Positions 22,940-31,554 of a stretch of 36,650 nt of DNA are shown here, one piece after another. This DNA comes from Gemmatimonadales bacterium (GTDB lineage: Bacteria > Gemmatimonadota > Gemmatimonadetes > Gemmatimonadales > GWC2-71-9): positions 1 to 36,650 of the forward strand of contig JACCRS010000176.1 in assembly GCA_013813435.1 (NCBI GenBank). The letters are read 5' to 3'. A model generated the notes under the pieces. It ran no database searches and was not told the DNA's origin. It saw only the letters and a list, made by a program, of their open reading frames with translations. How positions within the stretch are numbered: position 1 is the stretch's first letter; each line of letters opens with the position of its first letter. The translations under genes were made by a program, and so were the position numbers.

Positions 22940-25888
22940 ATGCACGCGAACCACACCCCGCCCCAGCTCTTCCTCATAGACGGATACGCCCTCATATACC
23001 GCGCTTTCTTCGCGATGATCTCGCGGCCGCTCCGCACAGCCAAAGGCGAAAACACCTCGGCGGCCTGGGGAGTAGTGAACTTCCTGCTGCGCTTGAGAGA
23101 GAAATACCGCCCGGATTACGTAGCATGGGTAAACGACGCGGGAACGTCGTTCCGGGAGCAGCGCTACGCCGATTACAAGTCCACGCGGGAAAAACTCGAC
23201 AATGAGCTTCAGGCCGACTTCAATCGCTCGGTCGAGCGAATCTGCCAGCTGCTGGAGGCGTTCGGGATTCCCCTGATCGCAATACCTGGCTATGAGGCCG
23301 ACGATGTAATCGGCACGCTTGCAGCGGCCGGTGCCGAGCGTGGGCTTCAAGTTGTGATCGTTTCAGGTGATAAGGACTTCTATCAGCTCGTCGGTCCCCG
23401 CGTCGCGCTGCTGAATCCAGGACGAGGCGGCCCCGCCGCAGTGGACGAAACCTGGGTTGATGAAGGAAACGCTTCGCAACGCCTCGGGGTGGAACCACGC
23501 CAGGTAGTGGACTTTCTGGCGCTTGTCGGGGACGCCTCGGACAACATTCCCGGGGTCAAGGGGATCGGTGAGAAGGGCGCTCAAAAGCTGCTCAGCGAGT
23601 TCGGAGACCTGGACACGATTCTGGTTCGCGCCGCCGATATTACGGCAAAACGTCCCCGGGAAGCTTTGCTGGCACAGGCAGACAATGCCAGACTTTCGCG
23701 TGAGCTCGTCACCATCAAACGCGACGTACCGGTGACGCTGGATGCCGGAGCGCTGATCCCGCTTGAGCCTGATCGTGAGGCCGTGATCCGGCTGCTCACT
23801 GAGCTCGAGTTCTACTCGCTGGCTCGCAAGCTGGCAGGGCACGTGGGTACTACCGGCTCCAGCGGGGAATCACGTGAGTCGCAGTACGCAGATCCAGCGC
23901 CGAGCGAAACGAAGGACCCAGAGCAGCTGGAGGCCACCTCGCCGCTGGCAACCCTCACTGCGGAGGAAGCGGCATCCTCTTTCTCGGCCGAGTCGTGGCT
24001 GAGCCTCTCTGATCTTACGGGCCCCTCGACGACCTCGGTTTCTGTCATCGACGACCCGAATGATCTTCCTGCACTGGTCGACCGTCTCAGGGGCGCCCCA
24101 ATCGTCGGGATCGGTACCGAAACCACCTCACCCGAGCCTCACGCTGGAGAGTTGGTGGGACTTTCCCTGGCCGCCAGTCCGGAAGAAGTCTGGTATCTGC
24201 CGCTAGCTCACCGGCCCTCCGGTGGCGGCTCCCTCGGTTCTCTGGGAGCCGCCAGCGATGACGACCGTTCGGTGCGTAATCTTCCGCCGCTCACCCATCC
24301 CGCATGTGCCCCTCTCTATGGGCTGCTCACCGATCCGGCAGTGCCCAAGGCCGGTCACAACATCAAGTTTGATTGGCAGGTGTTGCGGAGGGCGGGAGTG
24401 GAGCTAGCCGGGGTGGCCTACGATTCCATGCTCGCGAGCTTCGTGCTCGACCCGGGGCGCCGCTCCCATGCCATTGACACCTTGTGCCTGGAGCATCTCG
24501 GGCGTGCCCTGCAGACCTACCAGGACATGGCGGGGAAAGGAAAGTCGGAAATTCCCTTCGACGAGGTTGCGGTGCCCCAAGCTGCAAACTACTGCGGCAT
24601 GGACAGCGCTACTGTACTCGGGTTGCATCGGTTTTTCGGGCCGATGCTGGCCGAGATGCAGTTGGAGCCGCTGCTGCGGGAGATCGAGATGCCGCTGCTC
24701 GAGGTGCTGGCTGATATGGAATGGGAAGGGATCTCGATCGATCTCGCCCTGTTCCGCCGGCTCAGCGAGGAGCTGGGAACTGACCTGCGGCGCCTGGAAG
24801 GTGACATCGCGCGAGTTGCCGGCACTGATCTGAATCTCAACTCTCCCCGCCAGCTTGCAAGCATCCTGTTCGAGCGGCAGCAGCTGCCGGTGCTGAAGAA
24901 GACGAAAACCGGTCCCTCGACCGATGCCGATGTGCTGGAGCAACTCGCCGCCATGGGACACGAGCTGCCACGGCTCATTCTGGAGTATCGCGAGCTTCAG
25001 AAACTCAAAAGCACCTACGTTGACGCTCTTCCGCACCGGATCAACCGAACCACCGGACGGATCCACACCAGCTTCAATCAGGCGGGCGCTGCCACTGGCC
25101 GGCTCAGTTCGGCCGAGCCGAATCTTCAGAACATCCCCATCCGCACGCCAAGGGGAGAAGCGATCAGGGCCGGATTTGTTCCCCGCAACGGCTGGGTATT
25201 TCTGGTGGCCGACTATTCTCAAATCGAGCTCCGAATCATGGCTCATTTGTCGGGAGACCCGGCCTTTATCGAAGCCTTTCGCCAGGGTGGGGACATTCAC
25301 CGACAGACAGCCGCCCTGATATTCAACGTGCCTCTTGCCGACGTGAGTGGCGATATGCGCGCCCGCGCCAAGACTATCAACTTCGCTACGATATACGGGC
25401 AAGGACCCTTTGCCTTGAGCCGCCAGCTCGGAATCTCCCTCGAGGATGCGAGAGGATTTATTGCCCGGTACTTCGAACGGTTTTCCGGTGTGCGTGCCTT
25501 TCTCGACCGTCAGATCGAGCTGGCCCGCCAGCAGGGATACGTAGAAACTCTCTTCAAGCGCCGTCGCTACATCCCGGAGATTAAAGACCGGAACTTCAAC
25601 CAGCGCTCCTACGGCGAACGCAACGCGCAAAACTCGCCACTCCAGGGCTCAGCAGCTGACCTGATCAAGCTGGCGATGGTGCGGATTCATCGCGCCCTCC
25701 ACGAGCGGGGACTCGAGAGCCGGATGCTGCTCCAGGTGCACGACGAGCTGGTTTTCGAAGCTCCTCCCCATGAGCTCCAGGCGCTGGCCGGGCTGGTACG
25801 GGAAGAAATGGAGAATGTTGCCCCCCTCCGGGTACCGCTGGTGGTGGACATTGGAACCGGCCCCAACTGGCTCGAGGCCAAGAGCTGA
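22940..25888 (+). CDS. polA: DNA polymerase I
   Basis: PolA fills gaps and removes RNA primers. The 982 residues have the full three-part layout. The 5'-nuclease domain (about 1-290) begins FLIDGYALIYRAFF and has VGDASDNIPGVKGIG. A 3'-5' exonuclease-like domain lies at about 375-565. The polymerase domain has motif A VADYSQIELRIMAHLSGDP, motif B RARAKTINFATIYGQG and motif C QVHDELVFE (His934, Asp935, Glu936). In the proofreading site, E394, D478, Y551 and D555 match the catalytic set, but the first aspartate of the D-x-E motif is Gly392 (GTE instead of DTE, codon GGT). Proofreading may therefore be weak or lost. The gene has no ribosome binding site and may be leaderless. Confidence 0.97.
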   Translation: MHANHTPPQLFLIDGYALIYRAFFAMISRPLRTAKGENTSAAWGVVNFLLRLREKYRPDYVAWVNDAGTSFREQRYADYKSTREKLDNELQADFNRSVERICQLLEAFGIPLIAIPGYEADDVIGTLAAAGAERGLQVVIVSGDKDFYQLVGPRVALLNPGRGGPAAVDETWVDEGNASQRLGVEPRQVVDFLALVGDASDNIPGVKGIGEKGAQKLLSEFGDLDTILVRAADITAKRPREALLAQADNARLSRELVTIKRDVPVTLDAGALIPLEPDREAVIRLLTELEFYSLARKLAGHVGTTGSSGESRESQYADPAPSETKDPEQLEATSPLATLTAEEAASSFSAESWLSLSDLTGPSTTSVSVIDDPNDLPALVDRLRGAPIVGIGTETTSPEPHAGELVGLSLAASPEEVWYLPLAHRPSGGGSLGSLGAASDDDRSVRNLPPLTHPACAPLYGLLTDPAVPKAGHNIKFDWQVLRRAGVELAGVAYDSMLASFVLDPGRRSHAIDTLCLEHLGRALQTYQDMAGKGKSEIPFDEVAVPQAANYCGMDSATVLGLHRFFGPMLAEMQLEPLLREIEMPLLEVLADMEWEGISIDLALFRRLSEELGTDLRRLEGDIARVAGTDLNLNSPRQLASILFERQQLPVLKKTKTGPSTDADVLEQLAAMGHELPRLILEYRELQKLKSTYVDALPHRINRTTGRIHTSFNQAGAATGRLSSAEPNLQNIPIRTPRGEAIRAGFVPRNGWVFLVADYSQIELRIMAHLSGDPAFIEAFRQGGDIHRQTAALIFNVPLADVSGDMRARAKTINFATIYGQGPFALSRQLGISLEDARGFIARYFERFSGVRAFLDRQIELARQQGYVETLFKRRRYIPEIKDRNFNQRSYGERNAQNSPLQGSAADLIKLAMVRIHRALHERGLESRMLLQVHDELVFEAPPHELQALAGLVREEMENVAPLRVPLVVDIGTGPNWLEAKS

Positions 25889-25987
25889 GTACGCCTCGCG
25901 CAGAACTTGCATGCTCCGCCGGAGCCCGGTCGGCCATAGCCACTTCTGGCCGGCCTATACACTCTCAGAATCGCATCTTGGAGACCT

Positions 25988-26797
25988 ATGAGGTTCGCGG
26001 TTCTCCCAGTAGTAACGTTCGGGCTCTTTGCGATGGTCATTGCAGACCGGTTGTCGCACGCCTTGGCGGCCACTCCCGTCCCGGCCGCAGAATTGGCGGG
26101 CGAGACCCGGCGGGGCACCGCTGACGGATCGGAGTTCCCCACGGGCACCCATACAGAACCGAACTCCGCGGCTAAGGGGAGCACGAGCCATACCCCCACC
26201 ATAGACCGGCTGGCTCGTCTGGCTGTGCGCCAGCAGATCAGCCGTGAAGCTGGGAGGACCTACCTCGATTCTCTGATCGGCATCACTGATTCCCTGGTCC
26301 GGCGCTGGCCAGATCGCGGTGGAGTGCCGCTCAAGGTGTCTCTTATAGAAGGCGGCCCTTCGGACTACCACCCTCGTATGGCACGGTTGGTCAACGATGC
26401 GTTAGACAGCTGGCAGAATACCGGTATGGGCGTTCGCTTCGATGCCGTTTCGGATACGGCTGAGGCGGATATAGTGGTTCGTTGGATAGACAACTTTGGT
26501 TTAAACCGGGCCGGCCAGACAGACCTCACTTGGGATCAAGCCGGCCGAGTTCGCAAAGCAGTCATCTCTCTGGCGCTTCGCACCAATGCTGGGTTTCCAC
26601 TGCCGGACCCGGCGCTACTCGCCGTCGCTGTCCATGAGACCGGCCACGCTTTGGGACTTCCGCATTCACCCGACTCTAATGACGTTATGTACCCCGCCAC
26701 CCGAACCGGGGTCCTTTCGCAGCGCGATCGCCGAACCGCACAAGTGCTCTATCAGCTTCAGCCTGGCCCGCTCCGCGACACGGGTACCTCGCCGTGA
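25988..26797 (+). CDS. Exported matrixin-like zinc metalloprotease
   Basis: The 269 residues begin with a hydrophobic N-terminal segment (VLPVVTFGLFAMVIADRL) that may be a signal peptide or anchor. A low-complexity stretch follows to about 70. The catalytic domain has HETGHALGLPH at 216-226, with the three zinc histidines and the catalytic glutamate, then a VMYP Met-turn as in metzincins. The domain opens with a segment resembling matrixin strands (VPLKVSLIEG, ADIVVRWID). The substrate is unknown. Its stop overlaps the GTG of the next gene as GTGA, so the two exported hydrolases are coupled. Confidence 0.88.
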   Translation: MRFAVLPVVTFGLFAMVIADRLSHALAATPVPAAELAGETRRGTADGSEFPTGTHTEPNSAAKGSTSHTPTIDRLARLAVRQQISREAGRTYLDSLIGITDSLVRRWPDRGGVPLKVSLIEGGPSDYHPRMARLVNDALDSWQNTGMGVRFDAVSDTAEADIVVRWIDNFGLNRAGQTDLTWDQAGRVRKAVISLALRTNAGFPLPDPALLAVAVHETGHALGLPHSPDSNDVMYPATRTGVLSQRDRRTAQVLYQLQPGPLRDTGTSP

Positions 26798-27972
26798 ATG
26801 CCGGGAGCAGGCTGCCGCTTCTGATGGCCGTGGCACAACTGTTCATTTCGGGGGCTGTGCCTGTCCACGCGCAGTCAATCGGTGAGATCGACGCTATCGT
26901 ACGCCGGGGGATCAAGCAGGGGATCTATCCCGGGGCTGTGGTTGTTATCGGTCGGAGAGACTCAGTGCTCTATTCCCGGGGTTACGGTCACTTTACCTGG
27001 GATCCAGCATCGTCAGTTCCAACTCCCGACTCAACTCTCTGGGATATCGCCTCAATCACCAAGGTGATGGGGACGACCAGCGCTGCCATGCGGCTCGTGG
27101 ATGCAGGCCGCCTCGGCCTTGATGCGCCGGTGCGGCAGTACCTTCCGCGCTTCTCCGGAGGAGCCAAGAATCGGGTTACCGTCCGGATGCTCCTGGACCA
27201 CACCAGCGGCCTTCGGGCATATGTGCCGTTCTTCAAGCAAGCCAGAACCCGGGATGCAGCCGTATCCTTACTCTACTCCGAGCCGCTGGTCCGAGAGCCG
27301 GGTGAAAAACCAGCATATAGCGATCTCAACGCCCTTCTCCTCGGTCTGTTGCTGGAGAGCGTCTCCGGAATGCCGCTTGACCAACTGGTTGCCCGGGAGG
27401 TCTTCGAGCCGCTGGAGCTATCGGGGACCGCATACCGTCTGTCCGCGCGAGCACGGCGCAGAACGGTCCCGACCGCAGTCTGGCGCGGGCATCCGTTGCA
27501 AGGACAGGTGAATGACCCCAATGCTGCGTTATTTGGCGGCGTCGCAGGCCATGCGGGCATTTTTTCAACCGGGAGCGATCTCGCACGCTACGCGCAAGTG
27601 TGGCTGCGCAATGGAGTAGGCCCCCGGGGCCGGTGGGTCAGTCCGGCGACGATCCGCAGATTTCTCACTCCGGGTGTCAAGAGTGGGCCTCGTCTGTTAG
27701 GCTGGGATACGCCCGAGCTGGACGGAAAACAGCCGAGCCTGTTCGGCACTCTTATAAGCCCGGCCGCGTACGGCCACACCGGCTTCACCGGCACTGAGCT
27801 TTGGGTCGACCCGGCCCACGACTTGTTCCTGGTGTTTCTGACCAACGGAACGTTCGATCCCAGGGGGCGCAACTCCCATCAGGAGTTGCGAATCGTAAGG
27901 ACTTCGCTTTCCGACGCCGCCATCAGACTGGTTCCACAGGTCTGCCAGCAGGATCTGGTTGCCGAATGCTGA
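26794..27972 (+). CDS. Exported serine hydrolase, beta-lactamase class C-like
   Basis: The 392 residues from GTG 26794 begin with a signal peptide (LLMAVAQLFISGAVPVHA, cleavage near HAQ). The penicillin-binding fold has Ser87-x-x-Lys90 (SITK), Tyr175-Ser-Asp (in place of YxN), and HTGFTG at 328-333 in the position of the KTG box. These fit esterase- or D-aminopeptidase-like members of the beta-lactamase superfamily. The GGVAGHAGIFSTGSDLARYA segment is typical of them. Whether it acts on cell wall peptides or esters cannot be said. It follows the metalloprotease gene with a 4-base overlap. Confidence 0.9.
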   Translation: MNAGSRLPLLMAVAQLFISGAVPVHAQSIGEIDAIVRRGIKQGIYPGAVVVIGRRDSVLYSRGYGHFTWDPASSVPTPDSTLWDIASITKVMGTTSAAMRLVDAGRLGLDAPVRQYLPRFSGGAKNRVTVRMLLDHTSGLRAYVPFFKQARTRDAAVSLLYSEPLVREPGEKPAYSDLNALLLGLLLESVSGMPLDQLVAREVFEPLELSGTAYRLSARARRRTVPTAVWRGHPLQGQVNDPNAALFGGVAGHAGIFSTGSDLARYAQVWLRNGVGPRGRWVSPATIRRFLTPGVKSGPRLLGWDTPELDGKQPSLFGTLISPAAYGHTGFTGTELWVDPAHDLFLVFLTNGTFDPRGRNSHQELRIVRTSLSDAAIRLVPQVCQQDLVAEC

Positions 27973-28043
27973 GCTCGGACTCATTATTCTTATATAGGAT
28001 ATTGTTCGTATAGTCCAACGCTCATCGCTCCGTCGAGTGTTCC

Positions 28044-28352
28044 ATGTCCACCGCCCCCACAGCCGAAGCCGTCCGGAAAGCCATTCGCGCGGTCAAGGAT
28101 CCCGAGCTCAACCTCAATATCATCGACATCGGTCTGGTCTATGAGGTCGATGTGGACGAGGCTGGAAACGTTCAAGTTCAGATGACCCTTACTTCACCTG
28201 GTTGCCCGGCAGGTGCTGAGATTATCGCCGACGTAAAGCGGGTAGTGGGAGATATGGCAGGCGTGCAGGCGGTGGAGGTGGAGTTGGTGTGGGAGCCGTA
28301 CTGGACGCCGGAGAAAATGGACCCGCGGGTGCGGACCTTTCTTGGGTTCTGA
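28044..28352 (+). CDS. MIP18/DUF59 iron-sulfur assembly factor
   Basis: The 102 residues carry the MIP18 pattern: VKDPELNLNIIDIGLVYEV near the start, SPGCPAG with the conserved cysteine, and a C-terminal WEPYWTPEKM. Proteins of this family (SufT, PaaD and others) help deliver Fe-S clusters to target proteins. The suf operon lies about 4 kb to the right. The gene starts 71 bases after the hydrolase gene and converges with rnd. A -10-like TATAGT lies at 28009-28014, but I see no clear -35. Confidence 0.93.
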   Translation: MSTAPTAEAVRKAIRAVKDPELNLNIIDIGLVYEVDVDEAGNVQVQMTLTSPGCPAGAEIIADVKRVVGDMAGVQAVEVELVWEPYWTPEKMDPRVRTFLGF

Positions 28353-28362
28353 GCAGCTCCAA

Positions 28363-29535
28363 TCAGGCAGCTGACCGCTGTAGCGCGGTAAGGAGTCTCC
28401 CGCCGATCTCTCGTAGCTGCCAGCGCCGGAGCTCCGGCACCTGGGCCAGATGTTCAGTCGTGGTTGGATTCACCCGGGCAATCGCCTCCAGAGTACCGTT
28501 GGGGCACAGAACGCCTGGTGCCAGATCGTACTGGATGGCAAGCAGGTTCCGGGCAGCCTTGAGTCGCTCCAGCCGAGCCTCGTAGGCTGGATCAGTGGCC
28601 CGTCGCGGCGGCCGTTCCACTCGCGGGAGCTCCGCGTCCGGGACTAGCACCCCCCGCTGCACCGCCGCCAGTATCTCGCGTCCCCGCCGCTCGGCCTGCT
28701 CCGCTCCTATTCCCCGGATCAACTTCAGCTCCGCCATGTCCGCCGGGGGCGACTTTGCCATCAGAAACATCGGCTCGTTGTTGAGTATCCGAAATGGCGC
28801 CCTGTCGGTACGCCGGGCGAGCTGATCTCGCCACTCGTATAACTCTCTCAGCACAGCCAGAGACCTTGCCGTCAGCGCCTTGGCCCCCTTGAGCCGCAGG
28901 TACCCAGGCTCCTCGGCATGGGGCGGAGACCACCGAACTTCGGTTGCCAGGGCGAACTCCTCTTCGGCCCATTCGAGACGGCCTTGCTGCTGCAGCCGAT
29001 CGCGCAACACATCTCGAAGTTTCGGGAGGTGGCGGGTATCGGCCGCGGCATACTCCAGCATCTCAGGGGCAAGTGGTCGGGCCGACCAGTCCGCCCGCTG
29101 GAAGCGTTTGTCCAAATGCACACCTAAGTATTTTTCCAGCAGGGCCGCGAGGCCGACCCCAGGCTCGTTCAGCAGCTGAGCCGCGATTCGCGTGTCAAAG
29201 AGATTGTAGGCCTTGAAGCCGTGCTCGAGGTTAAGCAGCCTGAGATCGTAGTCCGCATCGTGAAAGACGATTTCGATGCCCGGGTCGGCCAGAACATCGG
29301 CGAGTGGAGCCAGGCTGACTACTGCAAGCGGATCCACCACCGCGGTTTCCCGCCGGGATGAAAGCTGCAGCAGGTAGATTCGGTCGTGAAAACGATGAAA
29401 GCTGGCGGCTTCGGTATCCACCGCCAGAAGCGGCTCGCCTTTGAATCGTTGGAAGAGGCTCTCGAGCTCGGCCTGACTTTGTATCAGGCGCGCCGGCGGG
29501 TGTGACCGGTCGACAGACTGGGGGGCAGCGCTCAC
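28363..29535 (-). CDS. rnd: Ribonuclease D
   Basis: RNase D trims the 3' ends of tRNAs and other small RNAs. The 390 residues show the DEDD exonuclease sites: LLAVDTEAAS near residue 40, HDADYDLRLL near 92 and YAAADTRHLP near 162. An HRDC domain follows near 220-290 (VLRELYEWRDQLARRTDRAPFRIL), as in RNase D proteins. Start is GTG at 29535, with GGAG close by. The small gene at 29577 lies just upstream on the same strand. Confidence 0.95.
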   Translation of the reverse strand: MSAAPQSVDRSHPPARLIQSQAELESLFQRFKGEPLLAVDTEAASFHRFHDRIYLLQLSSRRETAVVDPLAVVSLAPLADVLADPGIEIVFHDADYDLRLLNLEHGFKAYNLFDTRIAAQLLNEPGVGLAALLEKYLGVHLDKRFQRADWSARPLAPEMLEYAAADTRHLPKLRDVLRDRLQQQGRLEWAEEEFALATEVRWSPPHAEEPGYLRLKGAKALTARSLAVLRELYEWRDQLARRTDRAPFRILNNEPMFLMAKSPPADMAELKLIRGIGAEQAERRGREILAAVQRGVLVPDAELPRVERPPRRATDPAYEARLERLKAARNLLAIQYDLAPGVLCPNGTLEAIARVNPTTTEHLAQVPELRRWQLREIGGRLLTALQRSAA

Positions 29536-29576
29536 TCCGAAAGGTTTACCGGCACGCCACCTGGCGCAACCGCCTT

Positions 29577-29747
29577 TCAGTCCGCTTTGGCAACCAACTC
29601 CAGGCCGGCGGCAATCTCATCTAGTGCCTTCGACAGGGCCTTGTAGAAGTCGGCGTCGGGCTGCGGAATGGCACCCATGCCAGCTTCCACCTGGAGTTTG
29701 CGGGCAAGCCGGGCAGCGTGACGAATGTAGTCGGTGGAGGGTTTCAT
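29577..29747 (-). CDS. Small helical protein, unknown
   Basis: A 56-residue protein, MKPSTDYIRHAARLARKLQ to the end LELVAKAD, predicted almost all helical with no membrane segment. It lies 41 bases upstream of rnd in the same direction. The ATG at 29747 is 3 bases from the left arm of the 9-mer repeat element and has no ribosome binding site. A longer start at 29789 would add a proline-rich leader encoded by the repeat and is unlikely. Not recognised as a named family. Confidence 0.6.
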   Translation of the reverse strand: MKPSTDYIRHAARLARKLQVEAGMGAIPQPDADFYKALSKALDEIAAGLELVAKAD

Positions 29748-29750
29748 GCT

Positions 29751-29888
29751 CGGGAAGGGCGGGAGGGTCGGAAAGGTCGGGAAAGTCAACTGGCAACTGA
29801 GCCCGAGAGAATTGAGAGAAGAATATCACCTCCCCCTGTATTCTGCCTCCTGTCCCTCCCATCCCTCCCGTCCCTTCTGTCCTTCCCG
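29751..29888. repeat. Inverted 9-mer arrays between divergent genes
   Basis: Four tandem 9-mers CGGGAAGGG, CGGGAGGGT, CGGAAAGGT, CGGGAAAGT (29751-29786) face four inverted 9-mers (29853-29888) across 66 bases. The unit, the 36-base arms and the spacer length match the element at 4069-4204. Both spacers start with AACTGG and contain ATTGAG and ATTCT in the same order. Both elements occupy a divergent promoter region. Four-run G patterns occur in the left arm (plus strand, 29752-29767) and in the right arm (minus strand, 29854-29869). Confidence 0.85.
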
Positions 29889-29891
29889 TCT

Positions 29892-29897
29892 TATCTT
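29892..29897 (+). promoter_or_regulatory. Possible -10 for leaderless hotdog-hydrolase gene
   Basis: TATCTT lies 7 bases before the ATG at 29905, with no ribosome binding site between. The stretch TTATCTTACCCTGCATG nearly repeats the one before polA (TTATTTTCCCTGCATG). This suggests a shared leaderless start arrangement beside the repeat arms. Confidence 0.45.
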
Positions 29898-29904
29898 ACC
29901 CTGC

Positions 29905-31113
29905 ATGGCCACTCCCGAGATTGACCTGGTCGTCTATCCAGACGAATGCGACGCATTCGGACACCTCAACCAAGCCTCATTCCTCAGTCTGTTCGAGCGC
30001 GCCCGGTGGGAGATGCTGCGTGCGGGGCCAGGCATGGATGTGTTTACCAGGAACGGGGCCTGGCCTGCGTTGCGGAAGACGGTAATCGACTATCGAGCCG
30101 CTGCTTTCCCCGGCGATGTACTTCGCTTTCAGCAGGTGCTAACACACGTAGGGCGTACCAGCTTCACGATGCGCCAGACCGCTCGGCGGGTTCGAGACGA
30201 CAATCTTATTGCTGGCGCGGAGTTCGTGTTCGTCTGCATCGATCGCGACGGGAGTCCCACTCCAGTGGCTCCGGACTTTCGCGAGTACATGCAAGCCGGG
30301 GGTGACACGCCCGGCGGCGTGCAACGTGTTACCGTAAATGGAGTAAATCTGGCCGTCGAGGTGCGCGGCGAGGGGCCGGCGGTGCTATTCATCCACGGGT
30401 ATCCTCTGGACCGCACCATCTGGCGGGAGCAGATCGAAGCTCTGGACGGCTTCCGGCGCATAGCGCCGGACCTGCGAGGAATGGGCCAGTCGGATGCCCC
30501 TGATCTTGGTTATAGCATGGCGGTCTATGCGGCTGACCTGGCCGCGCTGCTGGATGTCATGGGTGTCGACGAGGTGGTCCTCTGCGGGCTCTCCATGGGA
30601 GGATACGTTGCGCTCGAGTTCCTGCGCCAGCAGCGGTCTCGAGTGCGGGGCCTCGTACTCATGGATACCAGAGCCGACGCGGATACTCCGGAGATTCGCC
30701 GAGCCCGTGACTCAGCTGCAGCGACAGCGAAAGATCGGGGAGCTGCGGCCATAGCCGATGCGATGCTTCCCAAGCTGTTTGCCCCAGGTACGCTTGACCG
30801 TCGGCCGGATCTAGGGGAGCGTCTGCGTGCGCTTATGGCGGGAACTCCCGTTGCCGGCATCGCCGGCGCGCTGGCCGCCATGCGCGACAGGGAAGGAAGT
30901 GAGACCCTGCTGATGACCCTGACGGATTTACCGACGCTCGTGATGGTGGGGGAGGCCGACAGCCTGACGCCTCCAGCTCTGGCTCGAGCCATGGCGGATA
31001 GCATTCACGGGGCTCAACTTGTCATCATTCCTGGAGCTGCCCACTTACCCCCTGTCGAGCAAGCTGAAGCGACTACAGCCGGGCTACGCAATTTTCTCGG
31101 TTCGCTGAGTTGA
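29905..31113 (+). CDS. Fusion of hotdog thioesterase and alpha/beta hydrolase
   Basis: The 402-residue protein has two enzyme domains. Residues 1-130 look like a 4HBT-type acyl-CoA thioesterase: VVYPDECDAFGHLNQASFLSLFERARWEML, then TRNGAWPALRKTVIDYRAAAFPGD. Residues 140-402 are an alpha/beta hydrolase with HGYP (oxyanion region), nucleophile GLSMGG, acid in GEADSLTP and histidine in GAAHLPP. A typical catalytic aspartate of the 4HBT family is present in DECDAFGH. A thioesterase joined to an esterase could release and then process an acyl product. The ATG at 29905 is chosen because upstream in-frame codons lie in the repeat element. Confidence 0.9.
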   Translation: MATPEIDLVVYPDECDAFGHLNQASFLSLFERARWEMLRAGPGMDVFTRNGAWPALRKTVIDYRAAAFPGDVLRFQQVLTHVGRTSFTMRQTARRVRDDNLIAGAEFVFVCIDRDGSPTPVAPDFREYMQAGGDTPGGVQRVTVNGVNLAVEVRGEGPAVLFIHGYPLDRTIWREQIEALDGFRRIAPDLRGMGQSDAPDLGYSMAVYAADLAALLDVMGVDEVVLCGLSMGGYVALEFLRQQRSRVRGLVLMDTRADADTPEIRRARDSAAATAKDRGAAAIADAMLPKLFAPGTLDRRPDLGERLRALMAGTPVAGIAGALAAMRDREGSETLLMTLTDLPTLVMVGEADSLTPPALARAMADSIHGAQLVIIPGAAHLPPVEQAEATTAGLRNFLGSLS

Positions 31114-31135
31114 AGCTATGGTGTAGATGCAGAGC

Positions 31136-31399
31136 CTAGCGCTGCGGCCTTCCCGGTGGATTTTCGCGATTGAACACGTCCTTATTTTTTTCGACGTACG
31201 TTACCATGTCGGGGGGCACATCCTCCTCGGGAAAGATGGCCGTTACCGGACACTCCGGCTCGCAGGCGCCGCAATCGATGCACTCATCAGGATGGATGTA
31301 GAGCTGGTCCTCGCCCTCGTAAATGCAGTCTACCGGACACACATCCACGCAGGCCCGATCCTTCACCCCGATACAGGCTTCGACGATCACGTACGTCAT
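31136..31399 (-). CDS. 7Fe ferredoxin
   Basis: A small electron carrier of 87 residues. The cysteines at 9, 17, 21, 25, 40, 43, 46 and 50 fit Azotobacter ferredoxin I offset by one: C9, C17 and C50 for a 3Fe-4S cluster, and C21, C40, C43 and C46 for a 4Fe-4S cluster. C25 is free. The motifs are [14 protein letters not shown] and [14 protein letters not shown] ribosome binding site GGGAGGAG lies 7 bases before the ATG. It converges with the hotdog-hydrolase gene, 22 bases away. Confidence 0.93.
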   Translation of the reverse strand: MTYVIVEACIGVKDRACVDVCPVDCIYEGEDQLYIHPDECIDCGACEPECPVTAIFPEEDVPPDMVTYVEKNKDVFNRENPPGRPQR

Positions 31400-31505
31400 G
31401 CTACGGCTCCTCCCGCCGGTTTGGGCTAGGATCTCACTCCCGAAAAAGGTATACGGAGTGTACTGGTGCGGCGCAAGGCCTATGGCCGCGCTTAGAGGGG
31501 GGGAG

Positions 31506-31543
31506 GGACGAGGTTTTTGACTTCACTCGACCGAGCCTCGTCC
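31506..31543 (-). terminator. Weak hairpin after deformylase gene
   Basis: GGACGAGG (31506-31513) and CCTCGTCC (31536-31543) form an 8-bp inverted repeat with a 22-base loop, 12 bases past the def stop. There is no T-run after it on the minus strand, so termination is uncertain. Confidence 0.3.
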
Positions 31544-31554
31544 GGGCAAGCTGT

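Noticed and set aside
24404-25630. A 408-codon minus-strand frame over polA
   Set aside because: It lies antisense to the conserved exonuclease and polymerase motifs of PolA and shows no motif itself.
29734-29904. An N-terminal extension of the hotdog-hydrolase protein
   Set aside because: It is encoded by the 9-mer repeat element, is low-complexity, and the thioesterase domain begins right after the ATG at 29905.
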